DNA of 24,493 nt, taken from positions 1-24,493 of the forward strand of contig DGQM01000008.1 of NCBI GenBank assembly GCA_002389765.1. Direction: 5' to 3'. The notes under the pieces are model-generated. The model had not been told where the DNA came from. It did no database searches and was given only the letters and a program-made list of their open reading frames with translations. A program made the position numbers and the translations under genes. The stretch comes from Bacteroidetes bacterium UBA4414 (GTDB taxonomy: Bacteria; Bacteroidota; Bacteroidia; Chitinophagales; Chitinophagaceae). Shown piece after piece: positions 15,469 through 22,397 of the stretch (position 1 is its first letter; the number at the start of each line of letters is the position of its first letter).

Positions 15469-17160
15469 ATGCTTTGGTTCAGCGATAAAAAAGAATTACA
15501 ATATTACAATCAATCTCCCGGTGTGCCCTGTTATTGCGAGGAGTTGATTTATCCTGGAGATATGATGTTGCAGGGTAGCATACCCGGTGGTAAAGGCACG
15601 GGCAACTACAGTATTGGTTTTGAAGTATGGAGTACGGATGGAAATACCATCTATGAAGTAGCAACATCTTATTTCGATTACTACTTCTTCACCAACCCTG
15701 TTAATCAGCTCCACTATTTCACTGCGCGGCTCAAGAGCTTTAGCCCTGCCATGTGTGCACATAAATGCTTCTTGGTGCGTGTTGGTATTACAAATGTAGG
15801 GGAGCCAAATAACTACTTGTTTGCCAACTGGACAGAGCGTTGGTGCATTAGCGAGTGTTGTGACACGGCTAGAGGGGTAACCATTTCTCAAGATGGAGTA
15901 CTAACAAACCCGACAGATGGCGGTGTTGGTACAACAGTACCTGCAGGAAAGGCAAAGCTGAATGATTGTGGTGAGCCGATGATACGATTGATTTCGCAGT
16001 TTGATTGCTATGATGCTTTTACCGGGGCATATTATGGTCGCCCTACACATATACTTACAGGCTCGTTTGTGCCTTTTCTGAAGATTACCAGTATGAAGGG
16101 GCGTATCGTAAGGCGGCCAAGAGAGATAAAACGAGAGATAAGCTACAACTGCCGTCTGCAACAGTCTGAAAGTACCCAAGAGTATCTGTTAGAAGGGTTT
16201 GAATACTTTCCTGTATGGAAGATGGCTGAAATAGAAAACCAACTACATGCTAACCATATATGGGTAGACGACTACGTAAACTATAAGGAATACCAGTTTG
16301 CAGGAGGCACTGCTTTTAAGCAAATTCATAAATGTGCCGAATTGTTTAAGCTCGAAACTACATTGCAAGACTGTACACAAAGACAGGTTTTTGGTTGCGG
16401 GGATTGTGCTAATGCTGTTAGCTACAACGGAGCTGCTAAAATGTATGCGATACCTGCATCATACGCCGGTGGAGCATTTTATAGCGAGAGTAAACAATTG
16501 ATTGCAAATGATTATACTGCTCTGCTCGACTATCTACGCGCTCAAAACGGTGTATCTGCAATAAGTGATTCCGATGAGTTTGATGGCTATTACAATGTAA
16601 TAAGTGTTTTTGCGGAAGGTGTATTGCCATCTTTCTTTTATTATGATGCACCTATTACCCGAAATAGGGTATATGGAAGGGTGGTGAATAGTATAGAGGA
16701 ATTAGCAAGCCCTGTAGTATGCGCAGTGCCTATAGCTGGTACATTAATGCAAGAAGATATAGAATGTATTGCGCCTGCAAATGGTACAGTTGTAGTTGAA
16801 AATGACGAAGCTGTTGAAGCCTTGGTGCGCTCTACAGGTGTATGGACGGTATGGCCTGATGTAAGTAAGGCATTCGTGTCTAAAAATCAGGTAATGCTTG
16901 CTGTACATTCATTTACTAATACTATAGTGCAATCACCGGACGAAGACGTGCTTGTAGATTACGAAATAATCGGTATCGTAGATGCTGCTGCAAGGCCACC
17001 AATAATGGCTGTACTGACAAATGCCAATAACGACACAATACCGATTGGTGTATATGTGAGCATCGATAATAAAGGTTTGATACGCTATTCAGGTTCGCCT
17101 ACATCTGCCGATGAAAGCGGTACAACCATCCACCTTGAAAATCTTGTTTATAATATCTAA
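15469..17160 (+). CDS. cysteine-rich tail/receptor-contact protein
   Basis: A 563-aa protein, 27 bp after the tail-tip gene. It is beta-rich and carries many cysteines in clusters: PCYCEE, CAHKC, CISECCDT, FGCGDCAN. Several other tail-module products here share that feature. The central part (about residues 180-260: GSFVPFLKITSMKGRIVRRP, REISYNCRLQQSESTQEYLL, LEGFEYFPVWKMAEIENQL) looks like a conserved baseplate domain; the C-terminus has alternating strands as in fibre-like modules. It probably forms part of the tail end and could touch the target cell surface. I do not recognise the family by name. Confidence 0.6.
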   Translation: MLWFSDKKELQYYNQSPGVPCYCEELIYPGDMMLQGSIPGGKGTGNYSIGFEVWSTDGNTIYEVATSYFDYYFFTNPVNQLHYFTARLKSFSPAMCAHKCFLVRVGITNVGEPNNYLFANWTERWCISECCDTARGVTISQDGVLTNPTDGGVGTTVPAGKAKLNDCGEPMIRLISQFDCYDAFTGAYYGRPTHILTGSFVPFLKITSMKGRIVRRPREIKREISYNCRLQQSESTQEYLLEGFEYFPVWKMAEIENQLHANHIWVDDYVNYKEYQFAGGTAFKQIHKCAELFKLETTLQDCTQRQVFGCGDCANAVSYNGAAKMYAIPASYAGGAFYSESKQLIANDYTALLDYLRAQNGVSAISDSDEFDGYYNVISVFAEGVLPSFFYYDAPITRNRVYGRVVNSIEELASPVVCAVPIAGTLMQEDIECIAPANGTVVVENDEAVEALVRSTGVWTVWPDVSKAFVSKNQVMLAVHSFTNTIVQSPDEDVLVDYEIIGIVDAAARPPIMAVLTNANNDTIPIGVYVSIDNKGLIRYSGSPTSADESGTTIHLENLVYNI

Positions 17161-17172
17161 TATAATTTCACC

Positions 17173-17412
17173 ATGACTAAAAAAGTAACCATACCCATCA
17201 CCAACCACAGTACATCAGGAATATGTACATCATACTACACTGTGGGTTACAAATTGAGCGGAGCAACAAACTATACCATGCTTTCGCCCTTTTATCTGCC
17301 CGATATAGAAATAACCAACCTTTTGCCAGGCGTTACTTACAATGTGCGCATCGTGCGCCATTGTTGTGACGGTCTTGAAAGCACACCGTTGTTACTGGAT
17401 GTTAATACCTAA
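17173..17412 (+). CDS. small FnIII-like protein of the tail module
   Basis: A 79-aa protein, one domain long. The pattern YYTVGYKLSGATNYTM, then IEITNLLPGVTYNVRIVRHC, is the classic fibronectin type III strand order (C/C' strand, then xxLxPGTxYxVRI, then a Cys strand). CC at residues ~68-69 (RHCCDG) echoes the cysteine pairs in its neighbours. It starts 12 bp after the previous gene and ends 13 bp before the next, so it belongs to the tail operon. Likely a surface decoration or fibre piece that binds carbohydrate or protein. No signal peptide, as expected for a virion-type protein. Confidence 0.7.
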   Translation: MTKKVTIPITNHSTSGICTSYYTVGYKLSGATNYTMLSPFYLPDIEITNLLPGVTYNVRIVRHCCDGLESTPLLLDVNT

Positions 17413-17425
17413 AAATCTTTATCCC

Positions 17426-18277
17426 ATGCCAAATGCAGTTATCACCGTACCGCAACCCGTACTTACTTCGGGGCAGTTCTTCAAAGTGCGTTACAGACAA
17501 TTACCTTTCGGAAGCTGGAGCGGATATACGAATAGAAATAATAATCCTTTTACCTTGACGGGATTGAGTGCCAATCAATACGAACTTGAAATTGTATTGG
17601 TAAAACCCGACGGCACAGAATGTCCTGCTGTTTATAAAACGTTTACCATTACCGGCGAATATGACTGTGCTAAAGTGAGCTTTACAGCACAAATGGTAAA
17701 AGTAGGCAGCATCTATAATCTGGTAGTACAATACACAAAAAATGCAGGCTATATAGATCCGCCTTGCGGATGGCGCATTGTATATACGCAGAATAGTACT
17801 ACAAATACCTATGCTGTTGCAGCTTTATCAGGTACTACTGGTAGCTTTAAGATTCCATTGCTGAATAATAATGGTGTACTGGCACGTATATACTCAGATA
17901 TGTGCAGCGATAAAATAAAGATGTGTTACGAAGCAGATGTTGCAAAACCATCTGAGCCATGTACGGGTATGACACTTGTTAGTGCTGCGATGACAAAAAA
18001 TGTATCTACCAATACATTCTACATTACGCTGAATATTACGCAGTCTGCACCACCAACTACAATTCCTATGGTTTATTATAAGCAAACCAATACTGTAAAT
18101 ACAGGTAAACAGGATGAGTTGTTATTCAATCCTACTATTTCTGCAACTGCTACATCTGTTGTGTTCAAGGTGAGTCCTAATGCTGATGTAAATGCAGAGG
18201 TGTTTTTCTACACAGGTTATATCCGAGATGCCTGTGGTAATATTTTTTACTACAATGTAAATTGTAATCGTTTTTAA
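17426..18277 (+). CDS. FnIII-like repeat protein of the tail module
   Basis: A 283-aa protein. I start it at the ATG at 17426; the frame extends back to 17342, but that part overlaps the preceding gene and reads as its shadow. The first domain (FFKVRYRQLPFGSWSGYTNR, then FTLTGLSANQYELEIV) is FnIII-like and related to the 79-aa protein before it. Two further beta domains follow (CAKVSFTAQMVKVGSIYNLV, and MTLVSAAMTKNV..FYITLNI), each opened by a cysteine-bearing linker (EYDCAKV, SEPCTGM). The C-terminus is NVNCNRF. It is the last gene of the tail run; a promoter for the next gene follows. Likely an adhesin-like fibre. Confidence 0.7.
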   Translation: MPNAVITVPQPVLTSGQFFKVRYRQLPFGSWSGYTNRNNNPFTLTGLSANQYELEIVLVKPDGTECPAVYKTFTITGEYDCAKVSFTAQMVKVGSIYNLVVQYTKNAGYIDPPCGWRIVYTQNSTTNTYAVAALSGTTGSFKIPLLNNNGVLARIYSDMCSDKIKMCYEADVAKPSEPCTGMTLVSAAMTKNVSTNTFYITLNITQSAPPTTIPMVYYKQTNTVNTGKQDELLFNPTISATATSVVFKVSPNADVNAEVFFYTGYIRDACGNIFYYNVNCNRF

Positions 18278-18280
18278 TTT

Positions 18281-18311
18281 TTGTTTTATTGTTTATTATG
18301 TTGTAATTTTG
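18281..18311 (+). promoter_or_regulatory. promoter of the 217-aa structural gene
   Basis: TTG (18281-18283), 20 nt, TAATTTTG (18304-18311): a near-ideal match. Its own promoter and a leader of about 105 nt suggest that the 18425 gene is expressed separately from, and perhaps more strongly than, the tail genes. Confidence 0.75.
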
Positions 18312-18424
18312 TTTTCAATATTATTTCCTGCCACATAGCCGGTATGCTATTCAAAACATACGTTCAGGTTTTATTCTGCCTTTATAAGAATAGTCTCATT
18401 TTTAACCTTTAAACTTTTAATCAA

Positions 18425-19078
18425 ATGGCTTTTTGTCCGGCCGATTGTGCCAACATCACCATTACCACCAATCAGCCCGGTGGTTGCGACCTTAAGGTTC
18501 GCAAACGTAATATAGACCGTATCGGCTTTTTCCCTTGTAGTGTAGATTTGCCCGCACCATTTACCTGTGCAGGCTTGCAGGCACTGATAGATGCCAATAC
18601 ACTGACCTTCAGCAGCCCGTTGGCTAATATTGAAGTGCAAGACCCGAATTTTGAAGAATTGCAAATTGCAGACTGCCGCCCGAGCGAACGTATGGCTACC
18701 AGCCGCCTTATCACATTTCAAGATAGGATTGCTATTGAAACGGCAGCTATCACTACGCCTACATCTGTGCCTGCAAACCTTTTCTTCGACTACGATTTCT
18801 GGAAGGATAAGAAAACCAAACGCGCTATGCTACGCTATATGTTTGTCTTCTGCGATGGTAGCGTAGTAGTGCCTAAAGATGAGAACGGCAAACCAATGGC
18901 TGCCGGTCTTGATGTATTCCTGAGCTATGAAAGGCAGGGTAGTGGTGGTAGTTCTTACATCCTCGAAATCAAAAAAGGACAGTTGGAATTCAAAGGTGAT
19001 CCGTTGGATTTCAATAAACCTGAATTTACCACAGGCAATGAAGTGTTCTATCTGACAGACTGCCCGGGTATTTTATAA
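18425..19078 (+). CDS. 217-aa structural-type protein, possible tail tube or coat subunit
   Basis: A 217-aa soluble protein with no signal peptide. Its size, own strong promoter and place between the fibre genes and the portal-like gene suit a major structural subunit. About nine or ten cysteines include CPADC at the N-terminus and CPGIL at the end. The C-terminal part (GLDVFLSYERQGSGGSSYIL, LEIKKGQLEFKGDPLDF) is beta-rich as in tube proteins; the middle (DYDFWKDKKTKRAMLRYMF) is charged. I cannot match it to a named family: a tail-tube role is preferred, a small coat protein cannot be excluded. It is too short for an ordinary HK97-type major capsid protein (usually nearer 300 aa or more). Confidence 0.5.
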   Translation: MAFCPADCANITITTNQPGGCDLKVRKRNIDRIGFFPCSVDLPAPFTCAGLQALIDANTLTFSSPLANIEVQDPNFEELQIADCRPSERMATSRLITFQDRIAIETAAITTPTSVPANLFFDYDFWKDKKTKRAMLRYMFVFCDGSVVVPKDENGKPMAAGLDVFLSYERQGSGGSSYILEIKKGQLEFKGDPLDFNKPEFTTGNEVFYLTDCPGIL

Positions 19079-19089
19079 CAAGTAATATA

Positions 19090-19168
19090 AGGGTAGGCAT
19101 TTATTGCGGGCAGCCATGGTGCGCTGCACCCGATACCTTTATACCTGCGCTCCGTAAATGTCTGCCCT
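19090..19168 (+). other. long structured intergenic hairpin
   Basis: Bases 19090-19103 (AGGGTAGGCATTTA) pair with 19155-19168 (TAAATGTCTGCCCT) over 14 bp, with two G-U wobbles in the RNA. An inner hairpin GGTGC/GCACC lies at 19118-19130. It starts 11 bp after the 217-aa gene and ends 43 bp before the portal-like gene. No strong T-run follows, so it may limit read-through or protect the 3' end of the upstream mRNA. Confidence 0.55.
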
Positions 19169-19211
19169 GCTTGTTTATTCTGATACAAATAACCAAACCT
19201 TATAAGCTACC

Positions 19212-20912
19212 ATGCAACCAAACGAAGTATTAGCCATACTAAACAAAACGGTGAAACTGAGCCGTGAAACAACAGAAACCCTGCAAAGAAAGCGTGATGT
19301 GTACTATGGCATCAGCCTGCATACTACAGGAGCTTGCCCTGCATTCAGAGATTTGTCGGGCGGTGGTACTATATATCCGCAAGGCTATTATGGTCCGGAG
19401 TATCAACGACTGTTTGATAAACACTTACTGAGCCGCCACCCGAGAGAAAACGATGCAACCCGCAACTGGCGCTTCAGCCAATACCGTCCGCTGACAAAAG
19501 CACCTTTTGCGCAGATAACGGAAATAATAACCGGAGCTATTTTTCAGGATTCTAACTACGACCTGAATCTGCAGGATTTGCAGGATGAGCAATATATATG
19601 GGGTAATCACTTCAGCGGGTATGATATAGTTGGCTATTTCAGCAATGTGGCTTTTCGTAATATGGTTGAAGACCCGAATGGTGTGTTGGTACGCATACCT
19701 GCAAGTGCAGGTTATGAGCAAACGGATGATAAGCTGCAGGTAGATATATGGTTTGTAAATACAAAAGACATTATACTGCATACGCAAGACGACTTTATAT
19801 TTCTTCGCAATGGCTATGCGTGGTGGGTAGATAAGCAAACTATATGGCGATTCAGCTACAAGCCTGATGAGAAGAAGTATTTTCTATCGCAACAAGATGC
19901 GCATGGCTATTATGCGCACATGCTTGGTCGCCTTCCTATTAGTATAGCGGGTGGTGTGTGGAATACACAAGGGTATTATGATAGCTATTACAGCAAAGCA
20001 AAAGCCGCTGCTGATGATTTTATAAGTGCATACAGTGCTGCCCAATTGGTAGATAAAGAAGCCTCCCATCCGTTTATAGTTGAGGCAAGTACAGATTGTG
20101 CTGATTGCCGTGGCTTGGGGCAGGTGCAACAGGATTGTGACAGCTGCCCGAATGGTGTGGAGTTGGTGTCCTGTGGCAGTTGCCACGGAAGCGGACAGGT
20201 AAGCCGCAACCCGGGACAGCATATAATAGTGCCGCAGGATAAACTGAAAGATGGATCACCGATACAGATTGTAAACCCTGATGTAAGCATTAATAGCCAC
20301 CACAGAGATGTATGCGCGCAGGTAATGGGGCTGATAATAGAAGCCTTGCATTTGCAGAAAACAGAAGAAGCACAGAGCGGAGTAGCAAAGGCAATAGATC
20401 AGGAAAGGCTTTATAAGTTTATCAGCAACATTAGTAACCATGTGTTTGATAAACTGATAACAGATACACTGCGCGATATTATTGCCTACCGAAATGCAGG
20501 TGCTGTTGCCGGCACGGTACACCCTGTGGAGTATCCGTTCAGGGTATTAAAACCAACACAATTCCGCATTAAAACATCAGCCGATTTGCTGAATGAATAT
20601 GCAACCGGGAAGCAAGCAGGTATGCCTGTCTTCATACGTAGGCGTATGGCTTTGGATTTTGTGGACAAGCAATACAGCGGCGATGCAATTATGAAGAAGA
20701 AGGCACAACTGATTACACAACTGGATAGCCTGAGTGTGCTGAGTATAGATGAGATGACCGCTCTGCGCAATGCAGGTGTGGTAAGCGATGCTGAGTTACA
20801 ATACAGCAGGAAGCTGCCTGCTGCTATAGATGCGCTAATAAGAGATAATGGAGAGTATTGGTTTTTGAACACACCAAATAACGTGATTGAATTGGGCCTG
20901 TTGCAGGTTTAG
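19212..20912 (+). CDS. phage portal-like protein with DnaJ-type zinc-finger insertion
   Basis: A 566-aa protein, a normal size for portals. The N-terminal half (LQRKRDVYYG, RPLTKAPFAQITEIITGAIF) and the helical stem-like region (QSGVAKAIDQERLYKFISNI, DKLITDTLRDIIAYRN) and the tail (GKQAGMPVFIRRRMALDF) read like a portal. Between them, residues ~296-324 carry three CxxC pairs at Cys296/299, 309/312 and 321/324, two of them as CxxCxGxG (CADCRGLG, CGSCHGSG). This is the pattern of the DnaJ cysteine-rich zinc domain, shortened. If it is a portal, it would form the DNA gate at the head vertex, yet no head gene is seen nearby. It is the last gene of the block and ends at a bidirectional terminator. 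Confidence 0.6.
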   Translation: MQPNEVLAILNKTVKLSRETTETLQRKRDVYYGISLHTTGACPAFRDLSGGGTIYPQGYYGPEYQRLFDKHLLSRHPRENDATRNWRFSQYRPLTKAPFAQITEIITGAIFQDSNYDLNLQDLQDEQYIWGNHFSGYDIVGYFSNVAFRNMVEDPNGVLVRIPASAGYEQTDDKLQVDIWFVNTKDIILHTQDDFIFLRNGYAWWVDKQTIWRFSYKPDEKKYFLSQQDAHGYYAHMLGRLPISIAGGVWNTQGYYDSYYSKAKAAADDFISAYSAAQLVDKEASHPFIVEASTDCADCRGLGQVQQDCDSCPNGVELVSCGSCHGSGQVSRNPGQHIIVPQDKLKDGSPIQIVNPDVSINSHHRDVCAQVMGLIIEALHLQKTEEAQSGVAKAIDQERLYKFISNISNHVFDKLITDTLRDIIAYRNAGAVAGTVHPVEYPFRVLKPTQFRIKTSADLLNEYATGKQAGMPVFIRRRMALDFVDKQYSGDAIMKKKAQLITQLDSLSVLSIDEMTALRNAGVVSDAELQYSRKLPAAIDALIRDNGEYWFLNTPNNVIELGLLQV

Positions 20913-20944
20913 GTGTTTGTTTTTTTTGTTTCATAGAAAGTGGA

Positions 20945-20970
20945 AAGAGCGCCTTGTCTAAGGCGCTCTT
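20945..20970. terminator. bidirectional terminator between portal-like gene and lipoprotein gene
   Basis: Perfect 11-bp stem AAGAGCGCCTT/AAGGCGCTCTT (20945-20955 with 20960-20970), 4-nt loop. It is placed between convergent stops at 20912 (+) and 20977 (-). T-rich bases flank both sides. Confidence 0.88.
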
Positions 20971-20976
20971 AATTAT

Positions 20977-21219
20977 TTATTGATTTTTGATACAGTTACT
21001 GTATTCTTCCATCATATTGGTGCCGGGACCAGATTCGAAACGCAAGCCCTGCATTTTTTTAATTTGGTCTTCTGTTTTATTGCAGATGGTTTTTGTGTCG
21101 TCAGTTGTTTGTCCGCTGGTATGGTAATAACGTACTTTACACTTCCAGCAATATTCTTTGTTTTTATTGCAGCTGGCTGTGAAAATCAACAATGCAGCCA
21201 AAGGTATCAGTATTCTCAT
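20977..21219 (-). CDS. small lipoprotein, unknown function
   Basis: An 80-aa product from the ATG at 21219: signal MRILIPLAALLIFTASC with lipobox TASC (lipidated Cys17). The in-frame start at 21240 would add seven residues ahead of a good signal and is less likely. The mature part is short and Lys-rich with more cysteines (YCWKC, TICNK, SNCIKNQ), so disulfides or metal binding are possible. It is divergent from the 21531 gene and convergent with the portal-like gene. Probably a host or accessory gene. Confidence 0.8.
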   Translation of the reverse strand: MRILIPLAALLIFTASCNKNKEYCWKCKVRYYHTSGQTTDDTKTICNKTEDQIKKMQGLRFESGPGTNMMEEYSNCIKNQ

Positions 21220-21324
21220 TGTATCGAAATTTAAAAGCAATATAGTAAATTATTCTATGTTCTACAGTCACTGTTTACAGATATTATCTGCATGAAAATC
21301 AACAGAATATTGCCTTGCTCGTTT

Positions 21325-21408
21325 GTTAGTTGCTTGTTAACCGATTACAAACCTACTGTTAACCTGCCCTTAATATTTCTTTTGTGGCTTTCGTTGCCCC
21401 CATATTTG
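21325..21408 (+). promoter_or_regulatory. promoter with five 11-bp operator repeats (locus d)
   Basis: Units start at 21325, 21336, 21347, 21358 and 21369: GTTAGTTGCTT, GTTAACCGATT, ACAAACCTACT, GTTAACCTGCC, CTTAATATTTC. The -7 element CATATTTG is at 21401-21408, 43 nt from unit 4. The second unit is identical to those of loci b and c on the other strand 15 kb away. The transcript would start near 21415 with CATCAAACAAAC, as in locus c. Confidence 0.82.
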
Positions 21409-21433
21409 CATCATCAAACAAACAAACTACAGC

Positions 21434-21488
21434 GCAGCCCCGTAAGGCAGCCATAAACAAAACAAACATGCCCGCCCCGTAAGGCAGG
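21434..21488 (+). repeat. two CCGTAA-loop hairpins in the leader of the 95-aa gene
   Basis: Loops CCGTAA at 21440-21445 and 21477-21482. Stems are GCAGCC/GGCAGC and CCCGCC/GGCAGG, six pairs each with one internal mismatch. They lie in the predicted 5' leader (21415-21530), separated by an A/C-rich linker. They belong to the same family, in the same RNA sense, as the ten copies at 5461-5809. Confidence 0.85.
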
Positions 21489-21530
21489 TAGCAAACAAAA
21501 AAGAAACAAGAATTTAAAACACACCAAATC

Positions 21531-21818
21531 ATGGCAACACAACACAACGCAGTAGCGGTATTGATACCCGGAGCCGAAAAATCGGCAGTTGCGACAGCCT
21601 CTGAGAAATATGATATACACGTAGTAAATGAAGAAGTGTATAGCCTGCAGCGTGATTATGAGCGCTACTTCAAGCCATCAAGACATATTTTCCATAAAGA
21701 AGATGTAAACCTGCTTTTTGTATTTGCTGATGGCAGTGCACAGCTAGTAGAGGATGTCGTGAGCTTGAAAGGTGTATTGAATAAAGTAAAGCAAATGTTG
21801 GGTATGCAGGCTGCTTAA
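21531..21818 (+). CDS. 95-aa small protein, paralog 1
   Basis: A soluble 95-aa protein with no signal peptide. It aligns along its length with the 94-aa product at 22024: NAVAVLIPG, a central RDYERYFKPSRHIFHKEDVN, then LLFVFADGSAQLVEDV and a C-terminal helix SLKGVLNKVKQML. The predicted order is beta-helix-beta-hairpin-helix. The invariant core NLLFxFxDGxxxxVxDxxxLKxxL suggests a compact single domain. I do not recognise the family and see no catalytic set. It has a long structured leader with two CCGTAA hairpins and the 11-bp repeat operator, so expression is probably controlled at both transcription and RNA level. Confidence 0.88.
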   Translation: MATQHNAVAVLIPGAEKSAVATASEKYDIHVVNEEVYSLQRDYERYFKPSRHIFHKEDVNLLFVFADGSAQLVEDVVSLKGVLNKVKQMLGMQAA

Positions 21819-21844
21819 TAGTACCACAATCGATAGATGCTTTT

Positions 21845-21928
21845 ACTAACTGCATGCTAATGCTTTGTAAATAAGCTGTTAAGCAGGCACTAATATTTGG
21901 AAATCGTATAAGTCACATATTATATTCG
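21845..21928 (+). promoter_or_regulatory. promoter with five 11-bp operator repeats, most diverged (locus e)
   Basis: Units start at 21845, 21856, 21867, 21878 and 21889: ACTAACTGCAT, GCTAATGCTTT, GTAAATAAGCT, GTTAAGCAGGC, ACTAATATTTG. Only unit 4 keeps GTTAA, but the 11-bp phase and the 43-nt distance to the -7 element TATATTCG (21921-21928) are exact. Unit 5 keeps TTAATATTT/CTAATATTT as in locus d. Confidence 0.68.
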
Positions 21929-21936
21929 TTCTTTAA

Positions 21937-21994
21937 GCTGTTTTCGCACAGCCTGAAGTACAAAACACACAAAACCGTACCTGACACTACGGTT
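21937..21994 (+). other. two leader hairpins of the 94-aa gene
   Basis: Stem GCTGT/ACAGC (21937-21941 with 21948-21952), loop TTTCGC; and stem AACCGTA/TACGGTT (21973-21979 with 21988-21994), 8-nt loop. Loops differ from CCGTAA, though the second stem contains CCGTA. They precede an A/C-rich stretch up to the ATG at 22024, the same leader plan as in the 95-aa gene. Confidence 0.6.
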
Positions 21995-22023
21995 CAAAAC
22001 AAAAACAATAAAAAACACACAAA

Positions 22024-22308
22024 ATGAACGCATTAAAGAATGCCGTTGCGATATTATTTCCCGGCGTAAACACTACAGACATTCAAGTTGCTGCATCTGT
22101 TCACGAAGCTAATATCCTGGTAAGGGAGCCATATAACGAACAGAAGGATTACACTAAGTTTTTCAAACGTTCGAAGCGTGTTATTACTACAGATAGTATG
22201 AACTTGTTGTTCATCTTCTCTGATGGTGAATCGCTTATGGTAAAAGACGCCAATACACTGAAGAAAGCACTAAAGCGTGTTGCGGTAGCAGCGGGCGCAT
22301 TTGCCTAA
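22024..22308 (+). CDS. 94-aa small protein, paralog 2
   Basis: A soluble 94-aa protein that pairs with the 95-aa product at 21531: NAVAILFPG, QKDYTKFFKRSKRVI, NLLFIFSDGESLMVKDANTL and the helix LKKALKRVAVAAGA. The duplication looks old, since identity is limited to the core. It is more basic at the C-terminus than paralog 1. It has its own operator, promoter and hairpin leader, so the two genes are separate units under a common control rather than an operon. Function unknown. Confidence 0.88.
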   Translation: MNALKNAVAILFPGVNTTDIQVAASVHEANILVREPYNEQKDYTKFFKRSKRVITTDSMNLLFIFSDGESLMVKDANTLKKALKRVAVAAGAFA

Positions 22309-22359
22309 GCTACAATAGCGTTCAGTGTTTAATAATATACTGCAATGGTCTGCAGTTAG

Positions 22360-22385
22360 TACCCTTATGGTTATCCATAAGGGTA
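22360..22385. terminator. terminator-like hairpin between convergent genes
   Basis: Perfect 11-bp stem TACCCTTATGG/CCATAAGGGTA (22360-22370 with 22375-22385), loop TTAT. It lies between the stops at 22308 (+) and 22398 (-). No clear T-run follows, so termination efficiency is uncertain. Confidence 0.6.
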
Positions 22386-22397
22386 TGACCAATTGTA

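Noticed and set aside
17342..17425. 28-residue N-terminal extension of the FnIII-repeat gene
   Set aside because: It overlaps the previous gene in another frame; a good ATG at 17426 follows its stop directly.
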